Shown in pieces: positions 1-14,553 of a DNA stretch of 64,000 nt; within the stretch, counting starts at the first letter, position 1; the number at the start of each line of letters is the position of its first letter. The DNA is taken from assembly GCA_950106755.1 (NCBI GenBank), contig OX467092.1:5456001-5520000 (forward strand), in the 5' to 3' direction. The notes below the pieces were generated by a model. The model saw only the letters and a list, made by a program, of their open reading frames with translations, ran no database searches and was not told the DNA's origin. The DNA comes from Climacium dendroides (lineage: Eukaryota; Streptophyta; Bryopsida; Hypnales; Climaciaceae). A program made the position numbers and the translations under genes.

Positions 1-69
1 TTATCTATTCAAGCTGATGGTATTCTTGACAATCAATATGGGACAATTGAATCGATTTTCAATCATGTT

Positions 70-235
70 CTAATTGCATTGCACTTATTCTCTAGTTGCA
101 TTTGAATCGTTTTTTAGTTGCATTGTAGTTGGACTCTAGTTGCATTATAGTTGATTCCTAGTTGCATTATAGTTGATTCCTAGTTGCATTTGAGTCATTT
201 CTAAGTTGCAATCTTCTAGTTTTTAGTTGCAGCCT
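70..235. repeat. 22-bp tandem repeat, about six copies
   Basis: Units built around TAGTTGCAT start at about 92, 114, 136, 158 and 180, with a weaker copy near 201, so the spacing is a regular 22 bp. The two central copies are essentially identical and the outer ones have diverged. No coding potential was seen. It is probably a small local satellite. Confidence 0.8.
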
Positions 236-3215
236 GTAATCAGAGCAATTGCATTTTTCCACGATGGACTCTACTTTGCGGATAGCTGTCCATATGGACA
301 ACTGCGATGAATACTGGATGTAGAATACCTCATGTTAGTTCTTCTGTTACAATATCGTAACCCTATTCTTCATTTTCCGACTACTTTGCGACTACAACTA
401 CATACACGTGAAATTTGGTGCAAATACAGAGGGCTACAGTCGCATCTCAGTTGTATAGGACACATAGTCACATCTCAGTGGGTTGCAACGGACACGTTTT
501 TCTTCTAGTGTCATTGGGCATTTTAAATTGAAAATGTCATTGAAACAACCTTAGAACAATTCAAAAACACCACCTAATGCCATGCAATGTTGTTACAATG
601 AATGAAGCAATGACCATTGAAACAATGAAAAAAAATGTTAGAACAAGGGCTTCTTGTATCATTTAAAAATAATTGTTTATTATTGTTTTATTGAAACAAG
701 AACTCATTGTAAGAATAGGGAAACAATGAGTACTTGTAGTTGGATTGCAACAACATTATGTTACAAAATAGTAGTACATCAATTGATTCATTGTTGCAAC
801 ATTGTATCAATTCTCCTACAATTGTAAATTACAAAATGACATAATTTGAAATAGTAAATAGTGTCCAAATAGAATGGAACATATGAATTTAAATAAAATT
901 AAAATATTTATCAAATACCATTTTAAAGTAACCTTCATTGATGATTGCGGTTGATTAACAAATGATCACAATTAATGTACCACATTCTATTTAATAATAC
1001 AACAGATTTGACATAGCCAACCAATTTCACAATACAAACTTCTTAGAATTGTGAGGATTGTCATTGTTTCCAATCTAAGATAGTAATTAACAACAAAAGA
1101 GAGAATAGATGGGTATTGTAATTGTATATCATGAGTGAAAAAGCAAGAAATAAGTGTCGTATTTTAATATCAAATGACAAATTCATAAAATACATTATGT
1201 AAACATATACAGTTTCATACTTATCCTAAGCCAAATTCACCAAACACGAGATCAAAATAATTTGAGTATTGGTAATATATACAAATGCCTTCTTCAAAAT
1301 AGATGTATGAGTATTATCAAATTGATGAATTGAGATTACATAGAGGTTTGTCAAGAAAGCATCTCAAAGACTCACCAATTTCAATTCATAAATAAAAATT
1401 AAAATATCCTATTAATGATGATTTATCTCAACTTGGCTAGTTACATTTTTCACCTTGTAATTTCATCATTTAAAGAAGTAGAATGGTCCAAAGACCTCAT
1501 TGTACTTGAAAAACCTAAACAATACAATTTCATTCCATTTCAGAGTGTAATATCGTACATGTGAGTGTACTATGGCAACCTTCAAGTAGCTAACAATATT
1601 TGCAAATGTTAAGTCAAGAGCCCATCATTGTGACCTTAGCTTGTTGAACCATAGCTTTTCGTAAGCATCCAAAATGAGGTTGATATTGGTTGCTACTAGA
1701 TCACCAATCTCCATAAATTAGGGCAACAAAACTTTGAAATCTTTTGCAACCTTCCAAGCTCTATGTTAAGTAATGCAAACCTCATAGAGTATGTACATAA
1801 ATTCACATTTTTAATCCAATATAGTATACAATTCATAAACAAACAAATAATTAAGCAAAATTAGATTCTCTCTTACAAATCAGGAAAAACTATTGGTATG
1901 ATAAAATCTAATTAAAAGACATATTGCAACATCTAATCCATCCTAAAAATAGACTTTTAGAATTTCATGCTTCACCGAGAACATAAAATCTTGCAACTTG
2001 TTATGAATATATGCACAAGCTTTCAATGCTGAAATTCATCTCAAAATCAAGCACTCTATAGTTCTATATTGTAATTTCAACATTTATACACTTAGCATTA
2101 TTATAACCCAATCAATTAAGAACCCCATTTTTCTCTTGTTTAGGTTGATAGATTTTCTTGGACATCCAATGTAACATTGAATGTCATTGCTGACATAGAA
2201 ACATAGGTTGTTATATTGGATGTCTAAGAAAATCAGTCAACTTTGACACATATTTTTTTAAACAACAATCACGAATTGAATGTGTCATTGAGAGTACAAA
2301 ATTCTTCACCATTTCAATGCTTCAACAAGACTAAGATCTACAACAAAAGCATGGGCTCTTGTGAATCATGGTTACCTCTATGGCAACTTTCAAAGTTTAG
2401 AAGAGTCAAGGAGATGATTGAATGCCATGGATAGTAATGAAAGATAACTCCAAACATCACCATTGCCATAGCCATACTTTTGTTGCAACAAATGGACTTT
2501 TTAGTCATTCAAGTTGAGTGTCCAAATATCTAAAATGAAGTTTTCTAAAAACTCAATCTTTGAATTAATAAATTTTGGATGATTATAAAGCAATCCCTAA
2601 TGTTCTTTGACTATCATTTTTGGATTTAATTTCCATTTTTAGTTTTGTACTTTTGTAGGCCTAAATTAAAAAAATTTAATTATTTTTATATTCAAGTGTG
2701 AAAAACCAATGAAAGAACATAAGTGTAGGAATGTCTTCTACCATTTTTTTCTAATAAGGATTCTTTGAGTTGCCCCAGTATTTTCAAGTTGCATACTCGG
2801 TTGTATAGCTTTTGTATCCAAGATCCAATTACTAAAAAAATTTACATCCTTCAGAAGCTAGTACAAAATTCTACATTTACAAATAGTTTAAAAAAATAAT
2901 GTTGAAAACTAACTTTACCCGAGGTCCTCAATATTCAAAGAGCTGTACAAGAGCTTTTTATCCTTTGGGGTTAAAATCTTTATATTTCTAAAATTCAAAT
3001 GATCATATTTAAATTTTTTTAAAATCAAATAACTGAATAATTAATTGTGTAAAATTTAAAATTTATTATTTTTAAATTAATTGAAATGAAATTATCTTTC
3101 CTAATAAATTTAGATTGTAAACCAAACTAATAGCAATATAAATTTAATAGCTTTTAGAAAAATGGGCCAAATTGACGAATTCAAATTTTTTATGAGATGA
3201 AATGAGAAATGGAAA
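236..3215. other. AT-rich intergenic DNA, no gene seen
   Basis: The stretch is AT-rich and has only short chance reading frames on both strands. Variants of ACAATG and TTGAAACAA recur between about 540 and 760 and resemble words in the minisatellite at 3216-3430. I see no domain, RNA gene or transposon coding remnant. Confidence 0.6.
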
Positions 3216-3430
3216 CTTTGAAGAAACAATAAAATGCATATATACAATAGCCGTTGAAGAAGCGTACACCAATGTGAAAGAACAAAGTATTATAAATATA
3301 CAAATACAATGGATATTGAAATAATATAAACCACGATGAAATAACAGGGTATTGTAAATGCATAAAATACAATTGGCATTGAAATATTTTACACCATAAT
3401 GAAACAATATGGTATTGAAAATACATAATG
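3216..3430. repeat. 62-63-bp minisatellite, about 3.4 copies
   Basis: Full units start at 3244, 3306 and 3369, preceded by a partial unit from about 3216. Each begins ACAAT followed by a TTGAA block, and ends in a GTATT(A/G)-AAATA block. Copies are clearly related but diverged. The two overlapping minus-strand reading frames here come from the repeat and are not called as genes. Confidence 0.7.
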
Positions 3431-4220
3431 AACCTCTGCCCTAATCTAAGATGCGTGAATGTTCATTCTTGTTGAATCAAAAAAATTGTGATAAGTGAAA
3501 CTAAATTGCACAATTGTGTACAATGGTGAATAGTGCAGGATTGTTATTGTGTGAAGAAGTACAAATGGAGTTTGTAGCTCCAATTTGGAATTCATTTGCT
3601 AGAGTTTATTAATGGTGATAGAATTACATTTTATTGGTGGCCAAGAATACATATGTTTCACATCAATTTGAATTCTGCTATAGATGGAAATGGTGTAACT
3701 TACTTTGGCTCAAATATTTCTTGGTTTTGAGTAGTATTCTACTATTCTTGCACAAAAAATCCTAAGTATGCAGATTTTTCTTCCTAATACAAGGTTTTAT
3801 TTGAAAAATAGTGTTCACAACTTGTAATTGTCAATATAGTTTAGTTGTAGCTTTGATCTTTGTTACAAAAGTCCCTAATTAACATCAACAACGCCATTGT
3901 TATCCCTCATTACATCACCTAGTGTGTCTGCAATTTTAACTTCCTTTTACATGCACACTCAAACAATTTAGAATTTTGTGAAGATTTGGATGTGATTGTA
4001 GCAGAAATTTCAATTTTTGATGTGCACTTAATTTTTTGCAATAGCTTAAAATAGTATCAAATGTGCAAAAAACAATCATCATTAGAAGTTGATTGCCTCA
4101 AAAATGGACATGGAGATAGAGTGCTCAAAAACTAATACAACGACAATTCCTATGTCTACATATCTAACACTTGAAATGAGCTCCTTTACAAGGGTTCACT
4201 TTTTTGTGTTGTCCCTATAC

Positions 4221-4228
4221 ATATAAAA
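4221..4228 (+). promoter_or_regulatory. TATA-like element upstream of GRP94
   Basis: An ATATAAAA sequence lies about 90 bp before the GRP94 start codon, a normal distance for a plant core promoter with a short leader. I saw no convincing ER-stress element (CCAAT-N9-CCACG type) nearby. The assignment rests on position only. Confidence 0.35.
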
Positions 4229-4317
4229 AGTCATTTTCCAAAACTCGGCTATCTTTGCTTTGGATTTTGATTGGAGTATTTCAATAACGCCAAGAACTAC
4301 ACTTTATTTTGGTGACC

Positions 4318-7300
4318 ATGGCTCGATTTGGTGTAGTGGCAATACTTTGCATATTGCTAACCCTATCCAACATTCATATTCAAGGTTTGTTTTACAGAGA
4401 GATTCTATATTGATTATTAATTCTGTACAATTTTGTTTCGATACTTTGATACAATCTTGAATTATGTTGTGCATCAGAAGTGGTTGTGGTCATAAACTTT
4501 GTGAAGTTGATAATGACAAGTACTTGTTGCGAGATTGTTCTTAAGTTGTATGAACACATATCAATATTTTAAAATGCTAGGAAATGTTTATATATGTTTT
4601 CTCTAATTAAGCAACTAGAAGATGAAATCATTTTTTTCCAGTAGTATCAAATAGTAGTGTCTTGTACATATATCATTGTCTCTGTCTCACAATTGTTGTG
4701 CTAGAGTCTATTGTTAGATTTCCATGTCAATGCTCAACAAGATGGTACAACCAAGGAAAGTGGAAGTATCTTTGCTAAAGTTGAAGAGAGAATTGGAGCT
4801 ATTCCTAGCGGATCAACAACAGATGTAGAACTCATTGAAAGGTTTATTTCGTGTTTCATATCTTTTATGAAATGGAAAAATATCCTAAAGCTTGATTCTT
4901 TTCACGTCTTTTGTTGTAGAAAGATACAATTCATATAACACCTTGTTATTTTGACTTAAATTATTCCATGTCATTTTAGAGAGCGTGATTCTATGTCAAC
5001 AAAGACAAGGAATAATAGCGAAAGGTTTGAGTTCCAAGCAGAGGTTTCAAGATTGATGGACATAATCATCAACTCCCTATACAGCAATAAAGATGTCTTC
5101 CTTAGGGAACTCATATCTAATGCCTCTGATGTAGGTTACCTCAACCTTATGAATGAAAAATGTAGAAAGAAGAATTTCTCAAGTAATTTCCTGTCTATAG
5201 ATCTTGATATATGTTATGTTCTAATTTTCATGTGTATTAAAACTTAAATGTCAACAATAGACATGCATTGTCTCTTTGATCTAAAACAATGAATTTATGG
5301 CTAGTTTTTAGATGTACCTTAAAGCTTTCAGTTTTATTATATTATTTAAGGAATTCTTAGACAACTCATAAAAGTATTTCCAATGATTCATGAGAAGGAT
5401 TTATACATTCTGAGTGAACTCCTCATGGTATATACGAAGACCTCGATATGATCATTGTAACCATATCATGACTTCCCCATGCATTAAAGGGACGAGTCAT
5501 GATGTTTACAAGTTCCGAAAGAAGTACATTTTTACTGAGTTGTTGGTGTTGTAACATTGGCTTTATTTGAAATGTTTTGGAATAGGCATTGGATAAGATT
5601 CGATTTTTGTCTCTCACAAACAAGACTCTACTCGGTGAAGGAGATAATGCTGAACTTGATATACATGTAAAGATTTCCTCTTTTGAGATTAAATTTTAAT
5701 TGTTAAATTGCACTTATATTTTTCATTTGATTGCAATTAATCGATGTACACTTGGACCTTGCAAATCCTATGCCGATTTCTAAAATATTTAATTGATGTT
5801 TGATGTAGACAGATTAAAATGGACAAAAAGAAAAACATCTTATCAATTAGGGACAGGGGAATTGGTATGACCAAGGATGACCTAATCAAGAATCTTGGCA
5901 CTATTGCCAAATCTGGCACATCATGTAAAGATTATAGAATCTTGTTTTGTTTGCAATAGTTTATCCTACATATTACTTTGGTATACAAATGACAATTTAC
6001 AGTAGCATATAAACTACTTCATTGTATATGATCGAGCTAATTGAACAAGTGGGTGATTATTTGATGCACTTGCAGCTTTTGTGGAGCAGATGAAAAAAGG
6101 AGGCAACATGAGCTTCATTGGCCAATTTGGAGTTGGGTTCTACTCTGTTTATTTGATTGCTGACTATGTTGAGGTTATTAGCAAGCATAACGATGATAAA
6201 CAGTAAGTTGTATATTGAATGGTTTCTTATAGGAATTAATTGACTTCTTCATGACTTAAAATGTCAATTGAATAACAAATCTAGTACTCATATGATTTAA
6301 AGGAGTCACATTTTCAACAAGGTTTACAATAAAATTGGCCAATTTCAATAAGAAAATCTTCTCTATAATTCATGTGGTGGTCAAGATTCCTATATGGTCA
6401 CAATGATTATATGGAGGCTTCCTATGTATCATGAAGACATTTCTATTTGATTACTATGACCCTAGAGAAACTTTTCCATGAACCATGCAAAGTTTCTCAT
6501 TATGGTGCTATCTAAGAATTCTTGCAACAATCTAATTTTGCTAAAACATTGTCTATGGCAATATTCCTTAACTTAATATTTGTAGTGTGAAAACATCAAT
6601 GGACATTCTTGGTCTTGTATATCTTTGTCATGATGTCAAAGGCCACATGATTATTTACCATTGTATTTGTTCATATTTGCATTGTCGCATTAAACACATT
6701 ATATCCTTCTTTGTAGATATATTTGGGAATCTAGTGCTGATGGAAATTTCGCTATTTCTGAAGACATTGAAAATGAGTCACTAGGTAGGGGAACTGAAAT
6801 AAAAATACATTTGAAGACAGATGCTGCGGAATATGCAACAGAAGAAAAATTGCGGGTATATATTTTTATTGCATTTGAAATATCCAAACACCTGAACAAG
6901 TAGTAGAGACATATATGTGTTTTATTAATATTAATTTAGATTCAATCATTTTTTTTAAATGAGTCCTACAGGAATTGGTGAAAAGATACTCCCAGTTCAT
7001 TAATTTTCCTATTTACCTATGGGCAAGTAAAGAGGTCATAGATCATGTAGATGATGAAGAGGACAATGTAAAGGAAGATAACATAAATTCTGAGGAAGGA
7101 TCTTTTGAGGAGGACCTTGAAGATAAAGAAGATGAGTCAGATGGAACTAAAGACACATCCAATGCAGAAAAAGGTGAGTAAGAAACTTACTCTTGCAAAG
7201 TATTTTGTCCTCCTAGTGTTGCAAATGATCATGTTGAATAACCAAAGCCTACAATGTTTACTTGGTTACTTGCAAATGTCCTCATTGATTGCACCAACTA

Positions 7301-10300
7301 TACTATTTGAAGTAGCAATGACTACTACACATAAAATTTAATTATAGCTAACATCTTGCACTCAAAATTGTAAAACTAGAAAAAAAGACAGTTAAACGTA
7401 TTGAGTGGAATTGGGAACTTTTGAACAATGTCAAGGCTATTTGGCTAAGAAACTTGAAGGATATCACTCCCGAAGAGTATAACAATTTTTATCGATCTTT
7501 AACAAAGGTTTGTATTCAAACTATCTACACTAAATATCACTACAAATTTGTAGATGGACACAATGATATTAATTTGTGTAAAATAATTAGCATATCAATG
7601 GTTCACAAGTATCATTTTGCCTTTTTACAACATTTGGTAATAAGGTCTAAATCTGTTACATACTTTGATATTATTTGTTCTGTAGACTATAATGAATTTT
7701 TGGGATTGTTTTTTAAATGTGAACATGTCTTGAGATCTAGGACTTCAATGACGATAAGCCTCTAGCTTGGACACACTTCAATGCTGAAGGAGATGTGGAA
7801 TTCAAATCTGTTCTCTTCATTCCGCCAACAGCTGCTCAGGAAATGTTTGATAATTATTACACTAATGCACCACAATTAAAATTGTATGTGCGACGAATCT
7901 TCATATCAGACGAAATCAATGAGCTTCTTCCCAAGTACTTAGCTTTTTTAAAGGTATGATCTTTTAACTATTGTTTTGTATTTAAAACATGGTCAACCTT
8001 CTCAAAGCCAAGAATAAACCTTATTCTCATACTCTTCATGGTTAACTTTGGGTGAAAGCATGAAACACTTGATATTGTTGGGAGTCACATGTTGTATGTC
8101 CAATACAAAATTGAGCATAAACTTTAAGGGATTTTCCTGGTTATATTTAAAGTGAAAGGTACATTGCTTAAGTCAATCCATGTTTTAGAATAATTTCTAA
8201 TAAAATTTAGAATTTATTATTCAATTTCTCTAATTTGTCACATATTAGATTTTAGAATTTTTAATACTTTTAATGAGTATGAAGTGATGATTTTCATTTA
8301 GAAATTTGGACACCATGTTACTCTAGTAGGTTGCAACTATTCACTGAAGGTATGTAAAAAAAGAATTTCTTAGTATCTAAAAAGATACAAAAAGATTTGT
8401 TGTGTGGGCATGTTTAGTCATCCAAAATACCTATCTAAAAGTTCTATTGTGAAATCTCATCTCCATCAAGCTATTAGAAAGGGATTATTTATTTGGATTT
8501 TTTCACTATTTTTAACAAATTAAACAAAAAACACCCATATTTTTTTGAAAATTTTCAGTGATTTTTTTTTGCATAATTTTTTTAGGCCTCAATTTTTGGC
8601 AAAATATTTTTATAATATTCTACTAATTGTCTATCTCTATTTTTTTAAAACATTTTTCTTGATGTGAATTCAAATCAAGGAATAATAAATGTTTTGATTC
8701 TAGCAACTTTTGAATTTTGACAGGGTATTGTCGACTCCGACACTTTGCCTCTAAATGTCTCCCGAGAAATGTTGCAACAACATAGTAGCTTGAAGACTAT
8801 ACAGAAGAAGCTCATTAGGAAAGCTTTGGATATGATTAAACACATTATGGATGATGATCCTGATGAGATAATAACTTTTGAGGATGAAGGTATACTTTCG
8901 TTACTTTTTGGTCTTCAATTCCAAAGATCAATCATAATCAAAAGTATTAAAATGCCAGCCTATTGTTTCAGAGATTTGTAGCATGTTGATTCTTAACTCC
9001 AACTATAATTAAAGAGGATTGAAGCTTAGAAGTCAGTGCATTTAAATTGCAAGTTAGATATATGACGGTTATATCTACTTCAATTTGTTGTTATAGATGC
9101 ATTGGAAGAAGCTAAAGAAGAGGAAGTCAATAATAAGAAAGGAAAATATGCTGAGTTCTGGAAACAATATAGCAAATTCATCAAGATGGGTATTCTTGAC
9201 GACACCTCAAATGGGAAATGCTTGGCCAAGCTTGTGCGTTTTCAGAGGTATCCTTCTTTGCATTCCAGACAACTTCTATGAGTTCAAAATTGCCTTGAAT
9301 ACTTTGAGCTAAGTCTTTGCTATTCTTTTGGTCCTTATATAGTTTGCTTTGGATTGTAATTGGAACTACTAGTAGGAGAGTTGTTCATTATTTATAACCT
9401 TGAATATACTTTAAAGTATTACTCTTATTTGTGCCATTTTGCAGCTCGAAGTCTGGTGAAAAACTAATATCTTTTGATCAGTATATCACACACATGAAGC
9501 CCGACCAAACGCACATCTACTTCATTACGGGGCAAGATAAGAAAGTGTTGGAGAAATCTCCTTTCTTGGAAAAGCTTCTAAAGAAAGACTATGAGGTACT
9601 TGTGAATGTCCACATCTAGTGGGAAATGAAACTCCAAAGCTTATTGAATATATTTCGATCAAACCAAAATTTCATCTTGAAGTGAGATAAATTGTCATGT
9701 TCTATGGCCACATGTACATTGAGTGTTCATCTAGTACCAAAAATCAAACTGCTTAGATTTCTTTTGGCATTAGTACCTCTGTTTTGTCAAATCTTTTTTT
9801 TAAAGTGTAGGTTATTTACTTCATGGATCCTCTCGATGAATACCTATTGCAACATTTGACGGAATATGAGGATAAAAAATTACAAGATGCCTCCAAAGAT
9901 AATTTGAAGATTGGTAGCAAAGAAAGCAAGGTTAGAACAAAAGAATTGGCAAAGATGTACAAGAACCTCACGAGGTGGTGGAAGGACTTGCTTGCCAACG
10001 AGAATCTTAAGTCTGTTAAGGTCAATCATCATCTTACATTACTCAATCTTGGGTACTTGTCTTGGATACATATTTTCTAAAAGATTCCTTGTCATAGTCA
10101 TTATCTTATACTACTTGCAAATATCTCCTCGTAATTTACCAAAAAAAATGTGCTAAATATAATTATATATAATAGTGGATTTGTTTCACCTATTCATGTG
10201 AATTTTGAAGATTGTTCATGGTTCAATTTGTAGCTATTTTTGGAATGCAGGTAAGTACTCGATTAGCAGACTCTCCGACGGTGGTGGTTACCTCCAAGAC

Positions 10301-11857
10301 AGGGTGGTCATCCAACATGGAACGGATCATGCTTGCCCAAACACTTGTTGACCAATCCAAGGTGGCTCATATGAAGAATAAGCGCACTCTAGAGATCAAT
10401 GCAAGGCACCCCATCATTCAAGAACTTCGCGAGAGAGTTGCAAAAGACTCAAAGGTTCATTCAGTTATAACAACCTATAATTATGCATTATTATAACATC
10501 AATGAAGGGCATTTGTTGTTGCCATTTACTAGTTCAAATTTTCTTTCCAAAACTTTTGTACAGGATGAGGTTGCTGTGAGGGCTGCTACACTCCTTTATG
10601 AAACTGCATTGTTAGAAAGTGGATTTGCGTTAGATAACCCAAAGGTCTTTGCTTCTCGCATTCACTCCGTTATCAAGCTGAATCTGAATGTGGACCCCAA
10701 TGCTCAAGTTGAGGAAGAAGAGGAGGAGATTGATAAAGTTGGAGACACAAATTTGAACTCCAATGAACAAATGGAGATTTCAGAAGACAACCAGAAGGTG
10801 AGTTTCAATTCCAAGCAATTTTGTCAGAGTTTATGTGTTGTTAATGGAATATTCAATTTTGAAGTTGATTGAATTTGTTTGGGTATTATTAAATCCATTC
10901 TTTTAAAGGGATATGCAATGTCCATGTCATTTTCTTTCAAGTGTTGTAGGCATTGATGAGAGAACTTGTATATACACTCTTAATGCAAGCCCGTCTACAA
11001 AAAGACTAGAGTTCATTCTCTCAACATGGTCCTAGTATGGGGGCAACCTTGAAAAATCTGCCCAAGTGAACTTCACTTGAACCACCATTGAACCTACAAC
11101 TTGCAACAAAAGAGAGGTCCACGAGAGAATTGGTTCCATTTTATAATCCAAAGTTTTCTCGGAAAACTTTAGAAGTTTGTTGCACTGTTTTAAGAAAGAT
11201 TACCAAAGACTCTAGACTTTCCAAGTAGTTGATGTGGTCATGAGATCTTGGGGCTAGATCTTGGGCCCCCCATATTGGGACTATGCTATACTATTTGCAT
11301 ACTTTAGGCATTTTAACATAAGTAGCAGTGTAATTTCATTGCTCTAGATTTGCACTTCAATGAAATCACTCTAGATTTGTAGGTGAGAGATGTTTAGGGT
11401 ACAAGAGTCAATTTTTTTTGAGATCAAATTTTGATCACATTGTATGAATAGATGATGGTTGCTATTGGTAACAATGGTCTATTAACAATAGACAAGATTA
11501 AGTCCCTTAAGGTTTTAGTTTCCCCCTTCTAAGTGTATACAACCATTGTCAAACAATCATGAGAAGTTCAAATGTGAAAAGAGTTTTTACCATTTTCAAT
11601 TCTTATATTGTACAATCAATGTAAGATCAATGATTTGCAGTTTAGTTCTTTACAAAGTGCCAATCATTTTACAGGAAGGACTAGATATATCGCACCTAGA
11701 GCCTGTGGAATTGTTGTCAAAACATCTTGGAGACAAAGATGGCATTGAAAATGAGATTCCTACAAATAATGGCCTCATGGAAGATGACGATGGAGAGACT
11801 CAATTTCTCAAGCAAGCAGTACAACATTCAAAACCTAACTTAAAGGATGAGTTATGA
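4318..11857 (+). CDS. HSP90B1 (GRP94; Arabidopsis HSP90.7/SHEPHERD type): Endoplasmin / GRP94, ER-resident HSP90 chaperone
   Basis: This ATP-dependent ER-lumen chaperone folds secretory and membrane proteins. Exons: 4318-4384, 4718-4841, 4980-5130, 5586-5666, 5813-5924, 6076-6202, 6717-6855, 6972-7173, 7380-7507, 7741-7953, 8724-8889, 9097-9247, 9445-9595, 9811-10020, 10251-10454, 10564-10797 and 11675-11857. All junctions keep frame and give about 880 residues. Exon 1 encodes a signal peptide ([14 protein letters not shown]...). The GHKL ATPase motifs are intact: ELISNASD (107-114), DRGIGMT (155-161) and GQFGVGFYS (194-202). An acidic linker follows near 268-310, and the protein ends in KDEL, the ER-retrieval signal. 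The start is the ATG at the signal peptide. The gene is AT-rich at third positions, unlike the GC-rich gene at 50.7 kb. Its last exon is poorly conserved with other plants as I recall them and is cut off by an 877-bp intron. An AATAAA lies 15 bp after the stop. It looks functional. Confidence 0.95.
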
Positions 11858-14553
11858 AATCCTTTGCTTTCAATAAACTTAGCAAAGTATTTAGTTTTAG
11901 TACAACAGTATGAAGGTCTCATTTTTGAAAGTGGTATAATATTGATAGGGTGAATGAGGGCATCAAACTAGTATATTCGCCATGATTTAAAACTCTAATA
12001 ATCTATTTAGTGGCTTAACTCTTAAAGGACAGTAAGGTAAAAAATGGCCAATGGATGACTTGATTGTTCACTGTAGAATTCGGGGGTGCACTCCCCTTTT
12101 TTTTGATGTTACCATACGAACAAAACTTTGGACCCCCTATATATTTTTTGAATTTTAAATAAAATTAAATGAAAAAATATGAATAGATTTTTCTACTTTG
12201 AAAGTTTATGTATTGAATTATTGATATTTTTATTTGTTGATAATAATTAGTAACAAATTTTTGAAGTAAAAAGATACATTATAAAACTGAAAAATAACTT
12301 TCTCATCCCTATATCATATAAAAAAAATTGTCTAAAAAATGAACAAAAAATTCCTAAAAATAACTCTTTATTGAAAGCTCATTTTGGGTTGAATATTGAT
12401 GCAATGGTCATCTAAATGTGTTCTCTAAAAAATTTGAGTTAAAAAAACATGTCATTTTAGTGCATTTTTAACCTCTTCTAGAAATCATTTCATATTGTAT
12501 TTGAGTTTGAAATTTTGGGGTTAGAATCTTATAGTCATTAGTAAACAATGTTCAAAATTTGAAGATAAAATTATAGTTTATTAGAAACCACTTGTTTGCA
12601 TGTGGTTTGCTGTAGTAGAACTAAGTGCACCTCCCAGACAGTAGAAACAAAAGTATGCACCTATTGGGCCAATAATCCAAGCATTTTAGAAACTACCTTG
12701 GTCATGGGAGACATTGTTCTTTCAAGATTAAATGGCTTTGTAAATGGACAAGTTGATGAAAAATCAATGCTAATAATAGACAATATGTTATGAAAAATAC
12801 ATTGTGTGAGTATGTGACAGTATATTTCCATGTTGGAATTTGAAGGGTTGAAATTCAAGTTGAAGTTTTCTCTTATACACATCAATTCATTCAATTTGTG
12901 TGAGAAGTAGAATACAAAAGACAATTTTTATTTATTCCTATTATAATATTCCACATTACTTACTCAAGTTGTTTTTAAAGTGTTCCTTTTTCGGATCTAG
13001 AAAAGTTGCATTTTGAGATGAAACACATTTGTATCATTTGAACTATACTATATTTGCACAACATTTCCTTCAAAATCTTGACCGTGCAAATGTTAATATT
13101 AAATTATTCTATTTTTCGAGGTTTGACTATACTACAGTTGGGCAACTTTTTATCCAATTTAGAGTTTTGAAGCCTCAAAATGTAGGTAAGGGTTTTGCCA
13201 AATTTTTGTTGTTTTAGAAACACAAGAAGACTAGGTTGGCAATTGCTAATATGATTCTAAACTTCAATGGTTGCAAATGATTTTTCGTAGTGCATGCATT
13301 TTTGACAAAACACTCTTCATGATTTTGGTCAATTTTAGTGAATTTAAACTTGTTAATAAATAAAACATTTAGTAGAAGTTCTTGAATGTATAAATATCCT
13401 TATCCATAATATTTCAAAGTAACAAAGAATGTATACACTATTCATGAGTCTATTTTTTTTGCATTTCAAAGTCTAATAAAAAATTTAGAATACAATTATA
13501 TACGGTATTAGAGGTATGTATGTCAAACTTATTAATTAGTTGTGATTGGTCCAAAACAAGAGAATAAAAATACTTACAAGTTGTCCAATAAAGAGCCATA
13601 TCTTAACAAATTATGTAGAATATAATTATATTTAGAGTCTTAGAGGTATGCAAGTCAAATTTATGGTAAAAAAATGAAAATATATACAAGTTGTCCAATA
13701 AAGTCATGTCTTTGGAGTGAAATTTGGAAACACCAATGTATATATTTTTCTAAGTGAAAATGAAATTTAACTTTCTTTATATCCTTTTATTTCTTTCACT
13801 TTTGGTTTGAGCAAATCATTCATCTTTCTTTGTGCCTTGTAGTTGTAGATGAATTAAAGCTTTAAAATTGTAAGAGATGGAGTTACCTAGAAAAGTTCCT
13901 AAGCTAACAAGAAATGACTTATTTGAAGCTCAATATGAAGGGAATTGGTTTACTATCAATAAGTACCCAAAAGCTATTAGTTGTTATATCTTTTAATTAC
14001 TTGTAAATATTTTTGCCTTGATGATATCGCAAGCTATATATTTTTCATAATCTCTTTAAGGAAATAAATTCCAAAAAAATATCAAGATTTTATTATAGCG
14101 ACTTATATTCATAATTCAAAAGTATTGATATAAAGATAAACTTTGAAGAAAGGATGAAACTCCAATGACTTAAGGTCCTATGATTGACTCCAAAGAGAAA
14201 GGATGAATGTAGACTACGTACATTCTTTAAGAAGAAGACTTTTAAAAATTATTTGTCTATAAAGTGTATAAATAGTGCATTAATGTTTAAAAAATTCTAT
14301 ATATTTTGTTCTATATATTTTGTTTTTATATTTGACTATCCTTTCATATACATGCTTATTATAATACACTATCCAATGATCTCTTTAATAATTGGTATAT
14401 CAATAATATTGTTTATGAATAAAGTAGGTGTCCTTTTGCATCCTTGAAAAACAAGAATCCCTTATAATAAACAAAATTGTCTTATATGGCTCGTTAGCCA
14501 ACCCTAATCCTTGAATTGACCCTAATAAGATGCCACAAACACTAAGTGTCCAA
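11858..14553. other. AT-rich intergenic DNA between GRP94 and GWD
   Basis: Apart from the GRP94 3' end and the direct repeat at 13486-13711, I see no gene, RNA or transposon coding remnant here. The short reading frames lack recognisable motifs or splice structure. Confidence 0.6.
13486..13711. repeat. Diverged direct duplication of about 100-125 bp
   Basis: Two adjacent copies, about 13486-13610 and 13615-13711, share in order TAGAATA-AATTATAT, TTAGAGGTATG, GTCAAA-TTAT, and ACAAGTTGTCCAATAAAG with CATATCTT/CATGTCTT. The second copy has lost an internal stretch of about 25 bp. This is a tandem duplication in intergenic DNA. Confidence 0.7.

Noticed and set aside
4260..4460. A 66-residue plus-strand frame overlapping GRP94 exon 1
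   Set aside because: It is in another frame. The frame starting at 4318 gives a signal peptide and splices correctly into the conserved GRP94 exons.
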